9,734 bases of DNA. Source: Pseudomonadota bacterium. GTDB lineage: Bacteria > Pseudomonadota > Gammaproteobacteria > Burkholderiales > Gallionellaceae. Made by a program: the position numbers and the translations under genes. The first letter of the stretch is position 1; each line of letters opens with the position of its first letter. Positions 1 to 5,519 of this stretch are shown piece after piece. The notes under the pieces are model-generated. The model made no database searches. It was given only the letters and a program-made list of their open reading frames with translations, and was not told the origin of the DNA. The DNA is taken from NCBI GenBank assembly GCA_021847165.1, contig JAJZUH010000072.1, positions 1 through 9,734 of the forward strand, written 5' to 3'.

Positions 1-68
1 CTTGTCGGATTCGAACTGACGACCTACCGCTTACAAGGCGGTTGCTCTACCAACTGAGCTAAAGCGGC
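1..68 (-). tRNA. tRNA-Thr (anticodon TGT), 3' end cut by the window edge
   Basis: Read on the minus strand, the sequence begins with acceptor arm GCCGCTT. It continues with a D-arm (GCTC/GAGC), an anticodon stem ACCGC/GCGGT closing the loop CTTGTAA (anticodon TGT, reading ACA), a 5-nt variable loop and a T-arm with TTCGAAT. The A-C mismatch in the T-stem also occurs in the E. coli tRNA-Thr(TGT), as far as I recall it. Only AAG of the 3' acceptor strand lies inside the window; the last four paired bases, the discriminator and CCA are missing. It lies 14 nt downstream of tRNA-Lys with no promoter or terminator between, so the two are probably cotranscribed. Confidence 0.93.
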
Positions 69-82
69 GGGGATTTTGAAAC

Positions 83-158
83 TGGTGGGTCGGGCGAGAT
101 TCGAACTCGCGACCAACGGATTAAAAGTCCGCTGCTCTACCGACTGAGCTACCGACCC
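83..158 (-). tRNA. tRNA-Lys (anticodon TTT), complete with encoded CCA
   Basis: The minus strand folds as a full 76-nt cloverleaf. Acceptor GGGTCGG pairs with CCGACCC, the discriminator is A and CCA is encoded at 83-85. The D-arm is GCTC/GAGC, the anticodon stem GCGGA/TCCGT (with one G-T pair) closes CTTTTAA, and the T-arm is GCGAG TTCGAAT CTCGC. The anticodon TTT is complementary to 123-125. A tRNA-Lys directly after queC is a conserved neighbour of the tol-pal locus in other proteobacteria. A strong promoter lies just upstream at 179-206. Confidence 0.97.
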
Positions 159-159
159 C

Positions 160-173
160 CTCCCAAAAGGGAG
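160..173 (-). other. Short hairpin in the tRNA-Lys leader
   Basis: CTCCC and GGGAG (5 bp) enclose a 4-nt T/A loop, two nucleotides upstream of the mature tRNA-Lys 5' end. It falls at or just after the start site expected from the promoter at 179-206, so it would form the very 5' end of the precursor. It might guide RNase P processing or protect the 5' end. That role is inferred, and the stem is short enough to be incidental. Confidence 0.35.
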
Positions 174-178
174 CGCGC

Positions 179-206
179 ATTATACGGGTTTGACCTCGGG
201 TGTCAA
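179..206 (-). promoter_or_regulatory. Sigma-70-type promoter for the tRNA-Lys/tRNA-Thr unit
   Basis: On the minus strand a perfect -35 hexamer TTGACA (201-206) and a perfect -10 hexamer TATAAT (179-184) are separated by 16 bp. A GC-rich discriminator (GCGCGC) follows and the start is expected near 170-173. Two consensus hexamers plus a GC-rich discriminator are typical of stable-RNA promoters under growth-rate and stringent control; the control is inferred from family knowledge. The -35 begins 6 nt past the queC stop codon, so the tRNAs have their own start and do not depend on read-through from queC. Confidence 0.88.
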
Positions 207-209
207 ACC
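187..209. repeat. 8-bp perfect inverted repeat overlapping the tRNA promoter
   Basis: GGTTTGAC (187-194) and GTCAAACC (202-209) are perfect reverse complements around a 7-nt centre. In the queC transcript this is a hairpin starting 3 nt after the stop codon, but no T-run follows, so it is not a standard intrinsic terminator. In DNA the right arm contains most of the -35 hexamer and the left arm lies in the spacer, so it could be an operator. Both roles are guesses; the symmetry itself is plain. Confidence 0.6.
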
Positions 210-212
210 AGC

Positions 213-887
213 CTATGCGCCTCTATAGCGCGTGGAATCAGGCACTCCGGCGGACTGGAAGCCTTCGCGGCGCAGCCGGCAGGAATCGCAGCGGCCGCAG
301 GCGCGGCCTTGTTCGTCGGCCTGGTAGCAGGAGACCGTAATCCCGAAATCCACCCCCAGGCGCACGCCCTCGCGGATGATCTCCCCCTTGGACAGATGCA
401 GCAGCGGCGCATGCAAGGTGAGCGGCTTGCCCTCGACTGCCGCCTTGGTCGCCAGGTTCGCCATGCGCTCGAATGCCTCCACATATTCCGGCCGGCAATC
501 CGGATAGCCGGAATAATCCACGGCATTCACCCCGAAGAAGATGTCCTGCGACTTCAGCACTTCGGCCCATGCCAGCGCCAGCGACAGCATGATGGTGTTG
601 CGTGCGGGTACATAGGTCAGCGGAATGCCGCTGCTTGCGCTCTCGGGCACCGCGATGCTGGAATCGGTCAGTGCCGAACCGCCGAAACCGGTGAGATTGA
701 TGTTCACCACGCGATGTTCGCGCGCACCGAGCGCCTGCGCGACCTGCCGTGCCGCAGCGAGTTCCGCATGATGGCGCTGTCCATAGTCCACGCTCAACGC
801 ATAGCACTCGAATCCTTGTGCGCGCGCCATCGCCAGCACCGTGGCCGAATCCAGCCCTCCCGACAGCAATACCACCGCTCGCTTCAT
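213..887 (-). CDS. queC: 7-cyano-7-deazaguanine (preQ0) synthase QueC
   Basis: QueC converts 7-carboxy-7-deazaguanine, ammonia and ATP into preQ0, the last shared step towards queuosine in tRNA. The 224-residue product is of normal length. It shows the N-terminal PP-loop SGGLDS (residues 9-14) that binds ATP, the early DYGQRH motif (34-39), YVPARNT (92-98), and the C-terminal zinc site of Cys187, Cys197, Cys200 and Cys203 in the family pattern C-x9-C-x2-C-x2-C. Start: ATG at 885-887, 2 nt after the queE stop, with a GAGG-like ribosome site inside the queE 3' end, so it is probably coupled to queE. Its end abuts the tRNA promoter. No queD or queF is in the window. Confidence 0.97.
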   Translation of the reverse strand: MKRAVVLLSGGLDSATVLAMARAQGFECYALSVDYGQRHHAELAAARQVAQALGAREHRVVNINLTGFGGSALTDSSIAVPESASSGIPLTYVPARNTIMLSLALAWAEVLKSQDIFFGVNAVDYSGYPDCRPEYVEAFERMANLATKAAVEGKPLTLHAPLLHLSKGEIIREGVRLGVDFGITVSCYQADEQGRACGRCDSCRLRREGFQSAGVPDSTRYRGA

Positions 888-889
888 TC

Positions 890-1546
890 TTAATGCCCCG
901 CCTCGTTACCCCATAGCAGCTTGTGCAACTGCACCTGCAGACGCACCGGCAAATGGTCGCGCAATATCCATTCGGCCAGCTCCCTGGGCGCCAGCTGCCC
1001 CTGCGCCGGGGAGAACAGCACGGCACAGCGCCGAGCCAGCTGATGTTCCTGCAATACCTGTTTCGCCCATGCGTAATCCGCTTCGTCGCACAGCACGAAC
1101 TTGATCTCATCATGGGGATCGAGGCGATCCAGATTACTCCAGAGATTCCTGGACATTTCGCCGGAAGCCGGCGTCTTGATGTCCAGCACCGTCATCACCC
1201 GCTCATCCACACCGCTCACATCCAGTGCGCCGCCGGTTTCCAGCGAAACCTCGTAGCCCGCATCACACAGGGCACGCAACAAGGACAGGCAATTCTTTTG
1301 CGCCAGCGGTTCGCCGCCGGTGACGGTGACATAACGCGGCGCATGGCGCGCCACCTCGGCCATGATCGCGTCCAGCGTCATGGTCTGCCCCCCGGTAAAG
1401 GCGTAGGTCGTATCGCAGTAGGTACAGCGCAAAGGGCAGCCGGTCAGGCGCACGAACACGGTCGGCAGCCCGACGCGACTGGTCTCGCCTTGCAGGGAAT
1501 AGAAAATCTCGCTGATGCGCAACGACTCGCTGCTGTTATGAGACAT
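890..1546 (-). CDS. queE: 7-carboxy-7-deazaguanine synthase QueE (radical SAM)
   Basis: QueE rearranges 6-carboxy-5,6,7,8-tetrahydropterin to 7-carboxy-7-deazaguanine using S-adenosylmethionine and a [4Fe-4S] cluster, feeding QueC. The 218-residue protein opens with the family signature around IFYSLQGET (14-22). It carries the cluster motif Cys37-x3-Cys41-x2-Cys44, the SAM-contact motif TGGEP (76-80) and a C-terminal QLHKLLWG segment typical of proteobacterial QueE. The ATG at 1544-1546 lies 14 nt after the cpoB stop, with a GAAGG ribosome site about 4 nt upstream. The queE-queC pair is a pathway unit carried at the tail of the tol-pal cluster, as in Pseudomonas. All key residues are present. 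Confidence 0.97.
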   Translation of the reverse strand: MSHNSSESLRISEIFYSLQGETSRVGLPTVFVRLTGCPLRCTYCDTTYAFTGGQTMTLDAIMAEVARHAPRYVTVTGGEPLAQKNCLSLLRALCDAGYEVSLETGGALDVSGVDERVMTVLDIKTPASGEMSRNLWSNLDRLDPHDEIKFVLCDEADYAWAKQVLQEHQLARRCAVLFSPAQGQLAPRELAEWILRDHLPVRLQVQLHKLLWGNEAGH

Positions 1547-1560
1547 GACCTTCGGAGAAA

Positions 1561-2334
1561 TTACTTGATAGTGGCAAGGCGTTTCTTCGCCTTGTCCGAC
1601 GCATCGCTACCCGGAAACTGGGAAATGAGCTGCTTGAGGGTTTTCCTGGCCGCCGTCTTGTTCTTCAATTCCAGCTGGCACTCGGCGATATTGAGCATCG
1701 CCTCGGCCACGCGCGGATGATCCTGGAACTTGCCGACCAGCGTCTCGTAACTGCTCAGGCAGTTCTTGTAATCCTTCAACAGGAAATACGAGTTGCCCAT
1801 CCAGTAACGGACATTGGCCTCATGCACGGACTGCGGGTAATTCTTCAGGAAATCACGGAACGCCGCAGCGGCGCTCTGATAGTTCTCGTTCTTGTACAGC
1901 GTATAGGCCGCATCGAATGCGCGGTTCTCGCCCAGCGGATCCGCCGACACGTCCCTGGCACCGTCGCTCCGATCGGATGCCGCGGCCGCGGAATCGCCGC
2001 CGGCTCCGGCCTCGACATGCCGCAGGCGCGTATCCAGATCAATGTAAAAGTCCTTCTGGCGTTTCTCGGCATCCTGCAGGTCGTGCGCGAACTCCTCGTT
2101 CTTGCCCCGCAGCTTGCGCAACTCCGTATTCAACGCTTCCATCTGCATCTGCAGATCGAGCGTGGAGCGGATCGCCTGCTCCTTGTCCGACTCCGACGCG
2201 GCCAACGCCTGCTCCAGCTTGATGACACGCGCTTCCAGCTGCTGCACCTGCTTGCGCGCATCCTCGTCGGCGAACAGCCCCGCCGAGGCGTGGCTGCTCG
2301 CAGCGCACAGACAGATCAACAACCAGAAACGCAT
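1561..2334 (-). CDS. cpoB: Cell division coordinator CpoB (YbgF), periplasmic
   Basis: CpoB binds TolA and, in E. coli, links Tol-Pal action to PBP1B-dependent septal peptidoglycan synthesis. The product is 257 residues from the ATG at 2332-2334. It has a signal peptide (hydrophobic core about 3-12, cleavage likely after ASA at 18). A coiled coil follows at about 25-105, the trimerisation region in E. coli. After a low-complexity linker come C-terminal tetratricopeptide repeats with AFxxFLKNYP, ANVRYWMGNSYFLLKDY and AMLNIAECQLELKN. I chose this start because the signal peptide begins there; an in-frame ATG at 2394 would add 20 non-signal-like residues and run about 49 nt into pal. The ribosome site is weak, and the start lies 11 nt after the pal stop. 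Confidence 0.93.
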   Translation of the reverse strand: MRFWLLICLCAASSHASAGLFADEDARKQVQQLEARVIKLEQALAASESDKEQAIRSTLDLQMQMEALNTELRKLRGKNEEFAHDLQDAEKRQKDFYIDLDTRLRHVEAGAGGDSAAAASDRSDGARDVSADPLGENRAFDAAYTLYKNENYQSAAAAFRDFLKNYPQSVHEANVRYWMGNSYFLLKDYKNCLSSYETLVGKFQDHPRVAEAMLNIAECQLELKNKTAARKTLKQLISQFPGSDASDKAKKRLATIK

Positions 2335-2345
2335 GGACCAGTCGC

Positions 2346-2882
2346 TTACTTGCTCAGATAAACGATGTCCGCACGACGGTTCTGCGACCAGCACGATTCG
2401 TTATGCTCGGTGCAACGCGGCTTCTCTTCGCCATAGCTGACCGTTTCGATCTGCGATGCGGCCGCACCGGACAGGATCAGCATCTTCTTCACGTTGTTGG
2501 CACGGCGCTGCCCCAAAGCCAGGTTGTACTCGGTGCTGCCGCGCTCGTCTGCATTGCCTTCCACACGAACCTTGACATCCTTGTTCTTGCCCAGGTATTC
2601 GCCGTGCTTTTGCACGGTGGCGCGATCCGCTTCCTGCACCGCATCCACGTCGAACGGGAAGTACACGCTGCGCACTTCCGGCACGGCGGCTGCAGCGGCG
2701 GCGGCTGCAGCGGCGGCCGCATCGGCCGCAGTGGTGGTCTGCGCAGCTTGCGCAGTGCCGGTGTCAGCAGCTTGTGTCGCAGCCGGCGCTGCGGCAGGTT
2801 CGCTGGCCGTTTCTTTCGGTTTTTGCGTTGCGCAGGCGGCCAGCAGGTTGACCAACAAAATGCTCAGGATAATTTTTTTCAT
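2346..2882 (-). CDS. pal: Peptidoglycan-associated lipoprotein Pal
   Basis: Pal is an outer-membrane lipoprotein that binds peptidoglycan and TolB. The 178-residue product has a lipoprotein signal with lipobox LAAC (14-17), so Cys17 is the lipidated N-terminus. A long Ala/Thr/Pro linker (about 18-70) includes 12 consecutive alanines (55-66). The OmpA-like domain (about 70-178) has VYFPFD, NADERG (Asp112) and NLALGQRRA (Arg127); the conserved Asp and Arg bind meso-diaminopimelate in this family. Cys157 and Cys164 flank a short loop near the C-terminus and could form a disulphide in the periplasm. A good ribosome site (AGGAGA) precedes the ATG at 2880-2882, and 19 nt separate it from tolB. Confidence 0.97.
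   Translation of the reverse strand: MKKIILSILLVNLLAACATQKPKETASEPAAAPAATQAADTGTAQAAQTTTAADAAAAAAAAAAAAVPEVRSVYFPFDVDAVQEADRATVQKHGEYLGKNKDVKVRVEGNADERGSTEYNLALGQRRANNVKKMLILSGAAASQIETVSYGEEKPRCTEHNESCWSQNRRADIVYLSK
2685..2714 (-). repeat. Perfect 15-bp tandem duplication coding poly-alanine in Pal
   Basis: The 15-mer ggcggctgcagcggc occurs twice head to tail (2685-2699 and 2700-2714), inside the 36-bp run (2685-2720) that encodes Ala55-Ala66 of Pal. Each unit adds exactly five alanine codons, so gain or loss stays in frame and only changes the length of the linker between the lipid anchor and the peptidoglycan-binding domain. A slippage origin is inferred. Confidence 0.85.
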
Positions 2883-2901
2883 CGCAATCTCCTAATGGTT
2901 G

Positions 2902-4158
2902 TTATTTAAGGAAAGGACCCCAGATCGGTTCGCGTATGTCACCACGCTGAGCGACCATCTTTTGCTTCACTCTTCCATCGCTAGACACGGTCGCCAATAT
3001 ACCACGACCTTGCGACTCGGTTGCAAACAAGACCAGCTTGCCATTGGGCGCGAAACTCGGCTTCTTTTCCCATCCGCCGCCCGTCAATACCTGCATCTGC
3101 TGGTTCGCAAAATCCTGCACCGCGATATAGAACACGCCATCCACAAAGTGCGAGAACACGAAGCTTTTCCCGTCCGGACTGAAGCGCGGGGAAAAATTAT
3201 TGGCGCCTTCGAAAGTCAATCGCTCGGCATGGCCGCCCTCAACCGGCACACGATAGATCTGCGCGCTGCCGCCGCGATCCGAGGTGAACAGCAGGAACTT
3301 GCCATCCGGGGAGAACACCGGCTCGGTGTCGATCGTCTCGCTGAAGGTGATACGGTGCAGATCCTTGCCATCGCTGCGCACGATGTAGAGCTGCGAACTG
3401 CCGTCGCGCGACAACACCATGGCAAGCTGCTTGCCATCCGGCGACCAGGCCGGCGCGCTGTTGCTGCCGGAAAAATCGGCCAGCATGCTGCGCTGGCTCG
3501 TCAACAGCGATTGCACGAAGATCGTCGCATGGCCGCGCTCGAAACTCACATAGGCAAGCTGGCTGCCGTCTGGCGACCAGGCCGGCGACATGATCGGCTC
3601 GTTCAATGCCAGCAAGGTCTGCTCGCCGTAACCGTCGCTATCGGCCACGACCAGGCGGTATTTCCTGCCTTCACGGTTCACATAGGCGATGCGGGTACTG
3701 AACACGCCGGGACTGCCGGTCAGCTTCTCATAGACGAGGTCCGCGATGCGATGCCCGATGGCGCGTATCTGCTCGTTCTTGGCGGTCACGGCCAGACCGA
3801 TGAGCTCGGTACGGCGCACCATGTCCAGCAGGCGGAACCGCACTTCGGTACGGCCGCCGTCGAGGGGGCGCACCTGGCCGATGATCAGCGCCTCGACCCC
3901 GGGCCACTCGACGTAATTCACCTCACCCGGTTCGTGCGGCAGCTTGCCGGCGGGGTCGATCATCTTGAACAGGCCGGTACGCAGCAGGTCGTTCGACACC
4001 ACGCTGCTGACCGCCTGCGCACCCATCTGCTCCTCCCCGGCGAAGCGCACCAGCGAGATCGGGATCTGATGCTCGCCCGCCCCCGTGATCTCGATGGTCA
4101 ACTCGGCCCGCGCAGAGCACGAGAAACACAACAACAATATTGCACCCAGCAAACGCAT
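2902..4158 (-). CDS. tolB: Tol-Pal system periplasmic protein TolB
   Basis: TolB is a periplasmic protein that binds Pal and is released from it by energised TolA. The 418-residue product has a signal peptide (1-18, cleavage after SARA), an N-terminal alpha/beta domain (about 20-150), then a six-bladed beta-propeller. Five blades show the SPDG-type turn at 195-198, 239-242, 283-286, 327-330 and 370-373 (the last as APNG). The end RGDIREPIWGPFLK is typical of betaproteobacterial TolB. The propeller and length are complete. The ATG at 4156-4158 lies 11 nt after the tolA stop and has the strongest ribosome site in the window. Confidence 0.97.
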   Translation of the reverse strand: MRLLGAILLLCFSCSARAELTIEITGAGEHQIPISLVRFAGEEQMGAQAVSSVVSNDLLRTGLFKMIDPAGKLPHEPGEVNYVEWPGVEALIIGQVRPLDGGRTEVRFRLLDMVRRTELIGLAVTAKNEQIRAIGHRIADLVYEKLTGSPGVFSTRIAYVNREGRKYRLVVADSDGYGEQTLLALNEPIMSPAWSPDGSQLAYVSFERGHATIFVQSLLTSQRSMLADFSGSNSAPAWSPDGKQLAMVLSRDGSSQLYIVRSDGKDLHRITFSETIDTEPVFSPDGKFLLFTSDRGGSAQIYRVPVEGGHAERLTFEGANNFSPRFSPDGKSFVFSHFVDGVFYIAVQDFANQQMQVLTGGGWEKKPSFAPNGKLVLFATESQGRGILATVSSDGRVKQKMVAQRGDIREPIWGPFLK

Positions 4159-4165
4159 TGCACAC

Positions 4166-4171
4166 CCTCCT
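4166..4171 (-). promoter_or_regulatory. Strong Shine-Dalgarno of tolB overlapping the tolA stop
   Basis: AGGAGG, a perfect core match to the anti-Shine-Dalgarno, shares two bases with the tolA TAG stop (4170-4172) and lies 7 nt before the tolB ATG. A ribosome ending tolA therefore stops on the tolB loading site, which favours reinitiation and a relatively high TolB yield. The yield is inferred. Confidence 0.8.
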
Positions 4172-4913
4172 AGGGTTTGATCGACAACTTCAATTCGCGG
4201 AACATCTTCTGCAGCGAAACGTCGTCCGGCACCGGCAGCGGCTCGGCCGACAGGATGGCGCGCGCCGCCGCATCGTCGTAGGCCGGAAAGCCGCTGCTCT
4301 TCAGCAGCACCGGATCGTCCATCAGCATGCCATCCGGCAGCAAGGTGACCTTGAAGATCGCTTCGGCGCTGTCGGGCACATCCGCCACGGCTTTCATCTT
4401 GCGCCGGATCTTGCTGCGGATCATGTCCTGGTAACGCTCGACCTGCACCCGCGTCGCCGCACTCACCTCCGCGCGAACCCGCTGCTGCTCGGCCTGCCGG
4501 ATCTTCTCCGAATACGCCTCCAGTTCGCGCCGTTCCGCTTCCTGCCTGGCCTTGGCCGCCGCTTTCGCTTTCTGGTCATCCTGCCTGGCCTTCGCCTCGG
4601 CCTTCCTGCTTTTCCTGTCGCGCACCTGGATCTCGGCCTTCACCGGCGGCAGGACGGGTGGTACGACCCTGGCCGGAGGCGCCGGTTCCACCTTGGCCGG
4701 TTGCGGCGGCGGCGGAGGCGGCGCCGGTTCCTGGCTGGGAACGACCTGGGTATCCGGCAGGCTGTCCCACATCTGCACCGTAAAGCTCTCCGACGACTGC
4801 GATTGCCAGCGGACGCCAAAATACAGCAGCGCAAAAAACGCCGCATGCACCATCAGCGCCAGCGCGCCAGCGGAGTAGCGGTAGGGTTCGCGATAAGACA
4901 ATGCGCCGCTCAT
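4170..4913 (-). CDS. tolA: Tol-Pal inner-membrane coupling protein TolA
   Basis: TolA carries the force made by TolQR across the periplasm to TolB-Pal. The 247-residue product has a short cytoplasmic start, one membrane helix (about 15-34), a proline-rich stretch (62-91, six prolines in a row at 65-70), a charged Ala/Lys/Arg/Glu/Gln helical arm (about 93-175) and a C-terminal TonB-like domain (about 180-247). It is far shorter than the roughly 420 residues of E. coli TolA, mainly in the arm, which is common outside enterics. His23 in the membrane helix matches the His of the E. coli SHLS motif, but the Ser four residues before it is Ala19. The start overlaps the tolR stop as ATGA (4910-4913). 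The low-complexity arm makes homology by eye weaker; context and domain order make the call firm. Confidence 0.93.
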   Translation of the reverse strand: MSGALSYREPYRYSAGALALMVHAAFFALLYFGVRWQSQSSESFTVQMWDSLPDTQVVPSQEPAPPPPPPQPAKVEPAPPARVVPPVLPPVKAEIQVRDRKSRKAEAKARQDDQKAKAAAKARQEAERRELEAYSEKIRQAEQQRVRAEVSAATRVQVERYQDMIRSKIRRKMKAVADVPDSAEAIFKVTLLPDGMLMDDPVLLKSSGFPAYDDAAARAILSAEPLPVPDDVSLQKMFRELKLSIKP

Positions 4914-5329
4914 CTGGTCTTGGTGAGCAACCCGATCTTCTTGATGTGCTGCTGCTGCAGGGTTTCCATGACGCTGACCACTTCCTCGTAGCGCACGCTC
5001 CTGTCGGCAGAGATCACGACCGGCTGCTCGGGGTTCTTCGCCAGACTCTGCTGCAACAGGGATGACAGCTCATCGTGCGACACCGGGAATTCCACTCCGC
5101 CCCTGGCATGGTCGCGCAGGGACCAGGTCCTGTCCTTCTTGATGATGACCTCCAGCGGCGCAACCGACGGCGCCGACGACTTGCCCACGCTGGGCAGGTC
5201 GATCTGTCCCGGATTCATCAACGGTGCGGTGATCATGAAGATGACCAGCAGCACCAGCATCACGTCGATGTAAGGCACGACGTTGATCTGGCTCATCTGT
5301 TGATGGGCGGCACGCCGGCCATAGCTCAT
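4910..5329 (-). CDS. tolR: Tol-Pal inner-membrane protein TolR (ExbD family)
   Basis: TolR forms the proton-driven motor with TolQ and contacts TolA and peptidoglycan. The 139-residue product has a basic cytoplasmic N-terminus with INVVPYIDVMLVLLVIFMI, where Asp22 is the essential protonatable residue in the single membrane helix (about 19-37; Asp23 in E. coli). A periplasmic ExbD-type domain (about 55-135) follows, with VVISADRSVRYEEVV. The start ATG at 5327-5329 has a strong GGAGG at 5337-5341. Unusually, 178 nt separate it from tolQ rather than an overlap; its ribosome site can pair with an upstream segment of that spacer. Confidence 0.96.
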   Translation of the reverse strand: MSYGRRAAHQQMSQINVVPYIDVMLVLLVIFMITAPLMNPGQIDLPSVGKSSAPSVAPLEVIIKKDRTWSLRDHARGGVEFPVSHDELSSLLQQSLAKNPEQPVVISADRSVRYEEVVSVMETLQQQHIKKIGLLTKTR

Positions 5330-5511
5330 GGCTGCACCTCCAACAGTGCGAATGGGTCGCTGCGCAGCAGCGGGGCACCCATCGGCCTACCCCTTGCGGG
5401 TACATTACTGAGGTGCAAGGCAGCCATTGGTTCCGGCATAACGCGCTTCGCGCATGAGCCTACACCGCAACCTTGTTGTCCCGCACCCATCACTATCGCG
5501 CACCGCGTCAT
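5326..5511 (-). CDS. Possible 61-codon small ORF filling the tolQ-tolR gap
   Basis: An ATG at 5509-5511 overlaps the tolQ stop as ATGA, and the frame stays open for 61 codons to a TGA at 5326-5328 that overlaps the tolR ATG in the same way. AGAGG lies about 5 nt before the start. The product begins MTRCAIVMGAGQQ and ends FALLEVQP. It is rich in Gly, Ala, Pro and Met with three cysteines, and has no signal peptide, membrane helix or domain I recognise. Codon use includes AGG and ATA and looks less biased to G/C third positions than the neighbours. It may be a real small protein, a leader peptide that keeps translation coupled across the gap, or a frame left open by chance in an inserted repeat. 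Confidence 0.3.
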   Translation of the reverse strand: MTRCAIVMGAGQQGCGVGSCAKRVMPEPMAALHLSNVPARGRPMGAPLLRSDPFALLEVQP

Positions 5512-5517
5512 GGCTGC
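5326..5517. repeat. 10-bp direct repeats bounding the tolQ-tolR spacer
   Basis: TCATGGCTGC occurs at 5326-5335 (tolR start) and again at 5508-5517 (tolQ end). The similarity runs to about 14 nt if one base is skipped (ACCTC against CCTC). Each copy contains the ATGA motif in which a tolQ stop and tolR start would overlap. The arrangement looks like an original overlapping junction split by about 172 bp of extra DNA with duplication of the junction. No transposase or long terminal inverted repeat is visible, so the origin is uncertain. Confidence 0.7.
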
Positions 5518-5519
5518 CT
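5328..5519 (-). promoter_or_regulatory. Candidate structured RNA controlling tolR translation
   Basis: In the minus-strand mRNA, segment B (5410-5427) can pair in two exclusive ways. With upstream segment A at the tolQ end (5510-5519) it makes 10 perfect pairs using 5418-5427. With downstream segment C (5328-5340) it makes 6 plus 7 pairs around a 5-nt bulge (5417-5421). C holds GAGG of the tolR Shine-Dalgarno and the first two bases of its AUG. The B-C helix encloses two further hairpins: an 11-bp stem with a 4-nt bulge (5352-5382, loop 5363-5367) and a 5-bp stem (5388-5402, loop 5393-5397), giving a three-way junction. A GC-rich hairpin lies upstream (5435-5460, core GCGC/GCGC). The pairings are seen in sequence; regulation is inferred. 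Confidence 0.45.

Noticed and set aside
160..209. Rho-independent terminator after queC
   Set aside because: The 187-209 hairpin and the 160-173 hairpin both lack a following T-run on the minus strand, and the latter lies in the tRNA leader.
888..1560. preQ1 riboswitch near queE/queC
   Set aside because: Only 2 and 14 nt separate queC, queE and cpoB; there is no room for the aptamer and no C-rich aptamer-like sequence was seen.
923..1720. Plus-strand 265-codon frame opposite queE and the cpoB 3' end
   Set aside because: Runs across two well-supported minus-strand genes and shows no recognisable domain or ribosome site.
1561..2394. Longer form of cpoB starting at 2394
   Set aside because: The extra 20 residues are not signal-like and would put the true signal peptide (starting at 2334) inside the protein, while overlapping pal by about 49 nt.
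2899..4173. Plus-strand open frame of 424 codons opposite tolB
   Set aside because: It mirrors tolB almost end to end, the product resembles no family, and long antisense frames are expected opposite GC-rich genes. TolB is unmistakable on the other strand.
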